A stretch of DNA of 35,426 nucleotides from Oscillospiraceae bacterium (lineage in GTDB: Bacteria; Bacillota; Clostridia; Oscillospirales; Oscillospiraceae). Below, in pieces: positions 7,676 to 13,562 of this stretch. The notes beneath the pieces were generated by a model. That model did not search any database and had not been told where the DNA came from. It saw only the letters and a list, made by a program, of their open reading frames with translations. The stretch is taken from contig JAGBSG010000104.1 of the NCBI GenBank assembly GCA_017632035.1, positions 1 to 35,426 of the forward strand, in the 5' to 3' direction. Each line of letters starts with the position of its first letter. The stretch's first letter is position 1. The translations under genes and the position numbers were made by a program.

Positions 7676-8305
7676 ATGGAGGCAAAGGTATTATCTATTA
7701 TAGAAAAACTGAAGGACCTGTATCCCGATCCCAAATGCGCCTTGCATTACAGCAAGGATTATGAGCTGATGATCGCCGTCAGGCTGTCTGCCCAGTGCAC
7801 CGATGCCCGGGTAAATAGGATCACCCCGGCCCTGTTCGCCGCCTACCCCACCCTGGAGGCCATGGCCCAGGCCCCTATCGGGCACATAGAAGAGCTGGTA
7901 CACTCCTGCGGCTTTTACAAGCATAAGGCCAGAGATATCGTACTGGCCTGCCAGATGCTGCTTACCAAGCATGGCGGCAAAGTCCCCGGGACCATGGAGG
8001 AGCTTCTGGCTCTGCCCGGGGTAGGCAGAAAAACCGCCAATCTGCTTTTGGGCGACCTGTACAGCGTTCCGGGCAGCGTAGTCTGCGACACCCACTGCAT
8101 CCGCATCTGTGGCCGGTTGGGCCTGTCTCAAGGCAAAGAGCCGGAAAAGGTGGAGCGCCAGCTTCGGGCCATCCTTCCCCCGGAGGAAAGCTCCAATTTC
8201 TGCCACCGCATCGTGCTGTTTGGCCGGGATATCTGTACCGCCAGAAGCCCCAAATGCAGCCAATGTCCCCTGAGTATGTGGTGCACCCTGATCCATAACG
8301 CCTGA
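7676..8305 (+). CDS. nth: Endonuclease III (DNA glycosylase/AP lyase)
   Basis: Base-excision repair enzyme that removes oxidised pyrimidines and nicks the abasic site. The helix-hairpin-helix LPGVGRKTA carries the catalytic lysine at about residue 119, and the catalytic aspartate is in VCDTH (residue 138). The 4Fe-4S cluster site C-x6-C-x2-C-x5-C is complete at the C-terminus. At 209 aa the length is typical. The ATG at 7676 is preceded by AAAGGAGG at an 8-base spacing; an in-frame upstream ATG at 7565 is rejected for lack of a site and because it overlaps the feoA leader. A weak extended -10 (TGCTAGAAT, to 7653) is the only promoter candidate. The flippase gene follows after 53 bp. Confidence 0.95.
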   Translation: MEAKVLSIIEKLKDLYPDPKCALHYSKDYELMIAVRLSAQCTDARVNRITPALFAAYPTLEAMAQAPIGHIEELVHSCGFYKHKARDIVLACQMLLTKHGGKVPGTMEELLALPGVGRKTANLLLGDLYSVPGSVVCDTHCIRICGRLGLSQGKEPEKVERQLRAILPPEESSNFCHRIVLFGRDICTARSPKCSQCPLSMWCTLIHNA

Positions 8306-8316
8306 ACCGTACTATA

Positions 8317-8360
8317 TCCCGCCTTGTCCGCATAGAGTGTGGACAAGGGGGGATTTTTTT
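8317..8360 (+). terminator. Terminator/attenuator hairpin containing the flippase ribosome binding site
   Basis: TCCCGCCTTGTCC (8317-8329) pairs with GGACAAGGGGGGA (8341-8353) with one mismatch, followed by seven T (8354-8360). The right arm contains AAGGGGGG, the only ribosome binding site for the downstream flippase, and the last two T of the run are the first bases of its TTG start codon. The element can end the nth transcript and also hide the flippase start. Confidence 0.75.
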
Positions 8361-9843
8361 GCGCCGAAAGCTGCCGATCTTTTACAGCGCCCTGCTGCTG
8401 ACGGGTGTAAATCTGCTGCTGCGTCTGGTGTCCACATCCTTTCAGGTGCATATTTCCGCCCGGATCGGCGCGGCAGGTGTTGGTCTTCTGCAATTGGTCA
8501 TGTCCGTTGGAGCCCTGGCTATGACCGCCGGAATGGCCGGAGTCCGCACCGCAACCATGTACCTGACTGCGGAAGAGCTGGGTAAAAAACGGCCTCAGAA
8601 TGTAACCTGGGTGCTGTCTGGCTGCTTTTTGTACAGCATCCTGTGCAGCGGTGTGATCGCGCTGGGGCTCTACAGTGCTGCCCCGTTCCTTGCCCAAAAC
8701 TGGATCGGTGATCCCCGGACTGTGGATGCCATACGGCTGTACGCGGTATTTATGCCCCTTGTATGTCTGTGCGGCTGCATGACAGGGTATTTTACCGCCG
8801 CCAACCGTATCGGTACTTTAGCCGCGGTAGAGATCGCCGAGCAGCTTTGCTACATGGCCGTAACCATGACCGCCCTGCAATTCTGGGCAGGTCATGACCC
8901 GGGACGGGCCTGCGAGGCCGTGGTATTCGGAAGCGGCATCAGCGCCTGCCTGACCCTGAGCTGTTTGGTGATCCTGCGTCTTCGGGAGCGGCAGCCCGCC
9001 GGTCCGCGAATCCCCGTGCGCCGGCGGCTGCTGCATACCGCCGTACCCCTGGCCCTGTCAGATGACCTGAAGGCTGGGATCTCCACCACCGAAAACCTCA
9101 TGGTGCCCAAGCGTTTGGCTCTGTTTCCCGGGGAGCTGACCCCGCTGGCCACCTTCGGCATGGTATGCGGCATGGTCTTCCCTGTTCTCATGTTTCCTGC
9201 CGCCATTCTCTTTGCTCTGGCTGAACTTCTGATCCCTGAGCTGGCCCGCTGCAATGCGGCGGGAAGCCAGCGCCGTATCCGATACTTGGTCAAGCGCGGT
9301 TTGCGGGTCGCCATGCTTTACGGCTGCGCCTGCAGCGGCCTGATGTACCTGCTCTCCGAGGCCCTGTGCATGGCCCTGTACGACAACGCCCTGGCCGGCA
9401 GCCACTTAAGGCGTTACAGTATCCTGATACCCATGCTGTACTGCGATGCTATCACCGATGCCATGACCAAAGGCCTTGGCCAGCAAAAGGCCTGTGTGCG
9501 GTATAATATCCTCACATCCAGTCTGGATGTTCTCTTCTTGTTTCTGCTGCTTCCCAAATACGGCATGGATGGCTATTTTTTCAGCTTCACTGTGACCCAT
9601 CTCATTAACTTCCTATTAAGCCTGCGGCGGCTGCTGCGGATCACCGGGCTGCATATCCCCTTTTATATTCCCGCCTTCACCTGCAGCGCCACCCTGATCG
9701 CCGTATTGGGCGCAGGGCTGATGGCAAGCCCGGTTGGGCGCATCGTGGCCTTTCTTGGCCTGCTTGGCAGTCTATTGGTGCTGCTGCACATCATATCCGG
9801 GGAGGACATTCGGTGGATCAAGGGGCTTTTGCGCAAAAAATGA
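8359..9843 (+). CDS. MOP-superfamily flippase (SpoVB/MurJ-like polysaccharide transporter, 494 aa)
   Basis: About 13-14 hydrophobic segments run the full length, beginning SALLLTGVNLLLRLVSTSF and ending before the basic tail RWIKGLLRKK. The N-terminal S-F-Q-V-x-I-S-x-R-I-G-A-A-G-V-G-L-L-Q-L pattern is that of the SpoVB/Wzx branch of the MOP exporters, which flip lipid-linked envelope precursors. The start is a TTG at 8359: AAGGGGGG lies 6 bases upstream, family proteins begin at this point, and the next in-frame ATG is near residue 48, inside a membrane helix. The gene follows nth by 53 bp. Its stop codon lies inside the terminator hairpin of convergent pepD. Confidence 0.87.
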   Translation: MRRKLPIFYSALLLTGVNLLLRLVSTSFQVHISARIGAAGVGLLQLVMSVGALAMTAGMAGVRTATMYLTAEELGKKRPQNVTWVLSGCFLYSILCSGVIALGLYSAAPFLAQNWIGDPRTVDAIRLYAVFMPLVCLCGCMTGYFTAANRIGTLAAVEIAEQLCYMAVTMTALQFWAGHDPGRACEAVVFGSGISACLTLSCLVILRLRERQPAGPRIPVRRRLLHTAVPLALSDDLKAGISTTENLMVPKRLALFPGELTPLATFGMVCGMVFPVLMFPAAILFALAELLIPELARCNAAGSQRRIRYLVKRGLRVAMLYGCACSGLMYLLSEALCMALYDNALAGSHLRRYSILIPMLYCDAITDAMTKGLGQQKACVRYNILTSSLDVLFLFLLLPKYGMDGYFFSFTVTHLINFLLSLRRLLRITGLHIPFYIPAFTCSATLIAVLGAGLMASPVGRIVAFLGLLGSLLVLLHIISGEDIRWIKGLLRKK

Positions 9844-9865
9844 CCCACAGGAATCCTGTGGGTCA
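9835..9865 (-). terminator. Terminator of pepD (minus strand)
   Basis: TGACCCACAGGA (9841-9852) pairs with TCCTGTGGGTCA (9854-9865). Read on the minus strand the hairpin is followed by TTTTTTGCGC (9840-9831). The TGA of the flippase is part of the stem. Confidence 0.8.
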
Positions 9866-9869
9866 AATA

Positions 9870-11312
9870 TCAAAGAGCTTTTAGCACTTCCAGCAGGAAC
9901 TCCCAGGTCCTTTTGGTGGAAGCAATATCCAAGCGTTCCCGGCTGGTGTGGATATCTGCCATATCCGGGCCGATGGACACGCAATCCAGCCCGGGCAGCT
10001 TTTCGCCCAGCAGTCCGCACTCCAGGCCCGCGTGGATCGCCACCACCTGGGCATCCCTGCCATACATCTGCCGGTAGACACGAACCATGGTATCCCGCAA
10101 GTGGGAATCCTTTTTATACTCCCAGGAAGGATAGTCGCCCATTTCACTGTAGTTGCCGTCATAGAAATCCGCCAACTCCTTCAGACGCGCCAGCAGGGCG
10201 CGCTTCTCCTCGTTGACACTGCTGCGCACAGAGAAGGTCAGCGTCAATTCCTTATCCAATGCCGCAATGCCCAGGTTCAGACTGGTCTGTACAAGGCCCG
10301 CAATGTCCTGGCTCCAGCTTTGCACCCCATTGGGCGCGGCGCAAAGCAGCGCAATGACTTTGGAGGTATCCGCCGTGGTCAGCGCATTGCCGCCCAGGGC
10401 ATCTACATCGTCGCCGTAAATACGCACCTCCGGCTCATCATACCGCTCCCGGATCTCCTGCTCCAGCTGCTGGGCAATATCATTGATCCGCTCCAGATGG
10501 ATGCCCATAGCCACCAGTGTCACCTGGCAGGAACGGGGGATGGCATTATCCTTAGTGCCGCCGGACAGCTTTGTCAGGCACAGGGGCATTAGCTTTTCCA
10601 CCCGGCTTAAGAACTCTCCCATGACCTTGGTAGCGTTGGCCCGGTTCTTGTGGATCTCCACGCCGGAGTGTCCTCCCTGCAGACCCTCGACCGTCAGCCG
10701 TACACAGGGCCCATAGACCGTACGCCGTTCCACCGGCAGTGTGATCGTTCCTCTGGCACCACCGGCGCAGGAAACGGTAAACACGCCCTCATCCTCGGAA
10801 TCGATATTGATCATGGTGCGCCCGCGCAGTGCGGAAAGCTCAATACCCGCAGCGCCGAACATCCCAGTCTCCTCATCTACCGTGATGATCACCTCCAGCG
10901 GGGGATGGGGAATGGACTTATCTGCCAGCAGAGCCAGCGCATAGGCTACGGCGATACCATCGTCTCCGCCCAGGGTCGTACCCCTGGCAAAGACCGCCTG
11001 ACCGTCATGGGTCACATCCAGGCCGTCCTTTTCCAGATCGATGGGGCAATCCGCATCCTTTTCGCATACCATATCCATATGCCCCTGCAGGATCACAGGC
11101 GCATGATCCTCATAGCCGCAGGTGGCCTCCCCGAAGAGGATCACATTGTTCAGTTCATCCTGGACATATGCCAGCCCATGGTCCTTGGCAAACCCAACCA
11201 GGTAATCGCTGATGGCTTTGGTGTTTCCCGAACCGTGAGGGATCGCACACAGCGCCTCAAAATATCCAAACACATTGGCAGGCTCCAGCCCTGCCAGCTT
11301 GATCGCATCCAT
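9870..11312 (-). CDS. pepD: Aminoacyl-histidine dipeptidase (M20 family)
   Basis: Cytosolic zinc dipeptidase that cleaves Xaa-His and other dipeptides. The M20 metal site is visible: GHMDMV with His78, GGDDG with Asp117/118 and DEETGM with Glu147/148. A later histidine is in AIHAGLECG, the PepD-type motif. The insert between the metal ligands (residues 180-380) is the lid/dimerisation domain. The start at 11312 is chosen over 11330 because ACAGGAG is 8-9 bases upstream of it. At 480 aa the length matches PepD. It stands alone between the secG and flippase units and has its own terminator. Confidence 0.95.
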   Translation of the reverse strand: MDAIKLAGLEPANVFGYFEALCAIPHGSGNTKAISDYLVGFAKDHGLAYVQDELNNVILFGEATCGYEDHAPVILQGHMDMVCEKDADCPIDLEKDGLDVTHDGQAVFARGTTLGGDDGIAVAYALALLADKSIPHPPLEVIITVDEETGMFGAAGIELSALRGRTMINIDSEDEGVFTVSCAGGARGTITLPVERRTVYGPCVRLTVEGLQGGHSGVEIHKNRANATKVMGEFLSRVEKLMPLCLTKLSGGTKDNAIPRSCQVTLVAMGIHLERINDIAQQLEQEIRERYDEPEVRIYGDDVDALGGNALTTADTSKVIALLCAAPNGVQSWSQDIAGLVQTSLNLGIAALDKELTLTFSVRSSVNEEKRALLARLKELADFYDGNYSEMGDYPSWEYKKDSHLRDTMVRVYRQMYGRDAQVVAIHAGLECGLLGEKLPGLDCVSIGPDMADIHTSRERLDIASTKRTWEFLLEVLKAL

Positions 11313-11377
11313 AATATCTACTCCTGTCAATTGATCTGCGCGCCTTTATCATACCACAGCGGTCACCCGAAGTCCAT

Positions 11378-11407
11378 AAAAAAGACCACGGGAAGCCCGT
11401 GGTCTTT
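11378..11407 (-). terminator. Terminator of secG (minus strand)
   Basis: AAAGACCACGGG pairs with CCCGTGGTCTTT around AAG. On the minus strand it is followed by a T6 run (11383-11378). It starts 8 bp past the secG stop. Confidence 0.85.
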
Positions 11408-11414
11408 CTCAATC

Positions 11415-11651
11415 TTAAATAAAGCTCAGAGACAAAGTCAGCAGAACCCACACCAGCGCGACCCACTTGGTAGCGGAAGCCAGCATCTTATCCATGTTCT
11501 TCTTTTTGCTCTTGCTCAGATAAGTATCGGAACCGCCTGTCAGTGCACCGGACAGACCAGCCTCCTTACCGGACTGGAACAAAACAACCAGGATCAGGGC
11601 CAGGCTTGCCAACACCTCCAGGCCGATTAGAGCATACTTAACGATATCCAT
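11415..11651 (-). CDS. secG: Preprotein translocase subunit SecG
   Basis: 78-aa inner-membrane protein of the SecYEG channel. Two transmembrane helices (about residues 4-24 and 57-77) flank a Gly/Ser/Lys-rich cytoplasmic loop. The family hallmark is in the first helix and after it: ILVVLFQSGKEAGLSGALTGGSD. The ATG follows GGAGG at a good distance and the gene has its own promoter and terminator. The rnr and smpB genes that often follow secG in Firmicutes are absent. Confidence 0.95.
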   Translation of the reverse strand: MDIVKYALIGLEVLASLALILVVLFQSGKEAGLSGALTGGSDTYLSKSKKKNMDKMLASATKWVALVWVLLTLSLSFI

Positions 11652-11729
11652 TCTTTAACCTCCTACGCCTACCGGCGAAAACCTCTCAATGAAACACCCT
11701 ACAATGAGTGCTTTTACAACAGCTTGACT

Positions 11730-11758
11730 ATTGTAGCATAGAGTTTTACAAAAAGCAA
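11730..11758 (-). promoter_or_regulatory. Promoter for secG
   Basis: Minus strand TTGCTT (11753-11758) and TACAAT (11730-11735), 17-bp spacer, about 80 bp upstream of the secG ATG. Confidence 0.6.
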
Positions 11759-11774
11759 GTAGAAATGTATATTT

Positions 11775-12902
11775 TTATTTCGTGACCCAATTTCCGGTAG
11801 CGGCGCAGGTCAGATACGCGTTGATAAAAGGATCCAAAGCGCCATCCATAACTGCGTTGACATTGGAGGTCTCACAGCCGGTACGGGTATCCTTGACCAG
11901 GGTGTAGGGCATAAACACATAGTTGCGGATCTGGCTGCCCCACTCGATCTTCTTCTGCACACCCTTAATATCGGAGATCTTATCCAGATGCTCCCGCTCC
12001 TTGATCTCCACCAGCTTGCTGCGCAGCATACGCAAGCAGTTTTCCTTGTTCTGGAACTGGCTGCGTTCCGTCTGGCAGGCAACCACGATACCGGTAGCCT
12101 TGTGGATCAAGCGCACAGCAGAACTGGTCTTATTAATGTGCTGACCGCCTGCGCCGGAGGAACGGAACACCTGCATTTCATAGTCATCGGCCTTGATCTC
12201 TACATCCTGGCTGTCGTCCTGAATATCGGGAATGACCTCGATAGCCGCAAAGGAGGTCTGACGGCGGGCATTGGCATCGAAAGGCGACACGCGCACCAGA
12301 CGGTGAACACCATTCTCACCCTTCAGGAAGCCATAGGCATTGTCGCCCTCGATCAGGATATCAGCGGATTTCAGGCCTGCCTCATCCCCCTCCTGATAGT
12401 CCATGATCTTATAGGTATAGCCATGTGCCTCTGCCCAGCGGGTGTACATACGGTAGAGCATCTGGCACCAGTCCTGGGCCTCGGTGCCGCCGGCACCGGC
12501 CTGGAAGGATACCATAGCATTGTTGGCATCATAATTGCCGGTAAGCAATGTCTGCAGGCGGCAGGTCTCCATATCGGAACTTAGCTGCTCAAAGCCCTCC
12601 TTCAGCTCGGGCAGCATGGAATCGTCATCTTCCTCTGCAGCCATTTCGCAAATGGTCATCAGGTCATCCCAGCTGGACAGCATCTGCTCATACTTTTCGA
12701 TTTTCATTTCGGTCTGCTTGGTCTTGACCACGATCTTCTGGCTGTTTTCAGGGTTGTCCCAAAAGCCAGGCGCCTCCTGCATAGCATGCAGCCGCTCCAG
12801 CTCATTGCGTAGCCCCTCCACATTCAGAGAATCTGCCAGAGCCTCCAGAGCGGGGCGCACCTCGTTGAGCTTCTGCTTATAAACATCAAATTCAATATTC
12901 AT
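11775..12902 (-). CDS. prfB: Peptide chain release factor 2, single frame
   Basis: Class I release factor that reads UGA and UAA. The stop-codon anticodon-like tripeptide SPF is at residues 206-208, which marks RF2 rather than RF1. The catalytic GGQ is at 252-254 within SSGAGGQHINKT. Length (375 aa) is normal. Many prfB genes need a +1 programmed frameshift at an internal UGA around codon 25; here the frame is open throughout and no such site is seen. The ATG at 12902 is preferred; an ATG five codons upstream has its AGGAA directly against it and is unlikely. Confidence 0.95.
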   Translation of the reverse strand: MNIEFDVYKQKLNEVRPALEALADSLNVEGLRNELERLHAMQEAPGFWDNPENSQKIVVKTKQTEMKIEKYEQMLSSWDDLMTICEMAAEEDDDSMLPELKEGFEQLSSDMETCRLQTLLTGNYDANNAMVSFQAGAGGTEAQDWCQMLYRMYTRWAEAHGYTYKIMDYQEGDEAGLKSADILIEGDNAYGFLKGENGVHRLVRVSPFDANARRQTSFAAIEVIPDIQDDSQDVEIKADDYEMQVFRSSGAGGQHINKTSSAVRLIHKATGIVVACQTERSQFQNKENCLRMLRSKLVEIKEREHLDKISDIKGVQKKIEWGSQIRNYVFMPYTLVKDTRTGCETSNVNAVMDGALDPFINAYLTCAATGNWVTK

Positions 12903-12945
12903 AGTTCCGTCTCTCATTTCCTAGAAGTTTGCATATTTCCGTAAC

Positions 12946-12974
12946 ATTATACCCGAAACCGCCTATTCTGTAAA
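12946..12974 (-). promoter_or_regulatory. Promoter for prfB
   Basis: Minus strand TTTACA (12969-12974) and a perfect TATAAT (12946-12951), 17-bp spacer, 44 bp upstream of the ATG. Confidence 0.65.
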
Positions 12975-12990
12975 GTGGGAAATGGAAAAA

Positions 12991-13019
12991 AGCGCAAAAA
13001 ACCGGGCATTTCTGCCCGG
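12991..13019 (-). terminator. Terminator of the 26-aa micro-ORF (minus strand)
   Basis: CCGGGCA (13002-13008), loop TTTC, TGCCCGG (13013-13019). On the minus strand the hairpin is followed by TTTTTTGCGCTTTTTT. It starts 6 bp after the TAG of the micro-ORF. Confidence 0.8.
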
Positions 13020-13025
13020 GGTCCG

Positions 13026-13106
13026 CTAACGTTCACTGGGATGACCCGAATCCTCATCGTAGATCAGATCCTCCAGATCCATGGTATAGTCATCGGATTC
13101 TCGCAT
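13026..13106 (-). CDS. Acidic micro-protein (26 aa)
   Basis: This ORF begins at an ATG at 13106 and reads MRESDDYTMDLEDLIYDEDS and six more residues. Ten of 26 residues are Asp or Glu. A strong ribosome binding site (GGGAGGAGTGAG) lies directly upstream and a strong terminator follows the stop by 6 bp. Start, stop and terminator are therefore arranged as in a real gene. No -35/-10 pair with good spacing was found; TATAAT (13155-13160) and TTGACA (13163-13168) are both present on this strand but too close together to work as one pair. The prfB promoter lies just past its terminator. No family was recognised. The function is unknown. Confidence 0.5.
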   Translation of the reverse strand: MRESDDYTMDLEDLIYDEDSGHPSER

Positions 13107-13199
13107 GATCTCACTCCTCCCACTCCATTCCTGACAGTATATGCCGGTTCCGCAATTATATGTGTCAATAGGATTTTTCTTTTTGCCCGCTTCAAATCC

Positions 13200-13228
13200 T
13201 TGACAGTTCACCGAATTTTGGGTACAAT
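13200..13228 (+). promoter_or_regulatory. Promoter for the tRNA-Arg unit
   Basis: TTGACA (13200-13205) and TACAAT (13223-13228), 17-bp spacer. It lies 14 bp before a truncated tRNA-Arg copy and about 96 bp before the intact gene. Confidence 0.75.
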
Positions 13229-13242
13229 GCTAGCTGTAATAT

Positions 13243-13282
13243 GCCTCCGTAGCTCACCTGGATAGAGCGTGCGCCTCCTAAG
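13243..13282 (+). pseudogene. Truncated tRNA-Arg(CCT) copy (5' half only)
   Basis: The 40 bases GCCTCCG to CTCCTAAG match the first 40 bases of the intact tRNA-Arg at 13325 with two differences. After the anticodon loop the similarity stops, and no T arm or 3' acceptor strand (CGGAGGC) is found downstream. The copy sits directly behind the promoter, ahead of the intact gene. Confidence 0.75.
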
Positions 13283-13324
13283 AATCAGAAGAGGTTATTC
13301 CATTTAGGTCAATTTCATAGATAT

Positions 13325-13401
13325 GCCCCCGTAGCTCACCTGGATAGAGCGCGCGCCTCCTAAGCGCGAGGTAGTGAGTCCGAGTCTCGCCGGGGGTGCC
13401 A
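13325..13401 (+). tRNA. tRNA-Arg (anticodon CCT)
   Basis: Acceptor GCCCCCG (13325-13331) pairs with CGGGGGT (13391-13397), then discriminator G and encoded CCA (13399-13401). The D arm is GCTC/GAGC. The anticodon stem CGCGC/GCGCG encloses CTCCTAA, so the anticodon is CCT, decoding AGG. The T arm is GTGAG/CTCGC with loop TCCGAGT, slightly off the usual TTCGAAT. A terminator follows at once. Confidence 0.94.
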
Positions 13402-13429
13402 AAAGGACACCCTGCGAGGGTGTCCTTTT
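13401..13429 (+). terminator. Terminator of tRNA-Arg
   Basis: AAAAGGACACCC, loop TGCGA, GGGTGTCCTTTT; the hairpin begins at the last base of the tRNA CCA. Confidence 0.85.
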
Positions 13430-13499
13430 GCATTTCCAAGAGACTCGAACATCTAAATGCAGCGCGCCTAGGACAGGGGACCGTCTCCTTCACATAAAG

Positions 13500-13541
13500 A
13501 AAGGTAGACAACACGGCAGTTTTATCCATATGTCTACCTTT
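13500..13541 (-). terminator. Hairpin after the ABC transporter genes
   Basis: AAAGGTAGACA (13500-13510) pairs perfectly with TGTCTACCTTT (13531-13541) around a 20-base loop. On the minus strand it is followed by CTTTATG, a weak T tract. It lies 22 bp past the permease stop and probably ends that unit. The stretch 13430-13499 shows nothing further. Confidence 0.5.
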
Positions 13542-13562
13542 AATTCGGAAACATAAGATTAC

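Noticed and set aside
12820..12902. RF2 programmed frameshift
   Set aside because: A TGA occurs only in the wrong phase (+1 relative to the coding frame) and the coding frame is continuous from a good start.
13278..13529. 83-codon minus-strand frame over tRNA-Arg
   Set aside because: Includes the tRNA complement (GETRTH pattern typical of mistranslated tRNA); not a gene.
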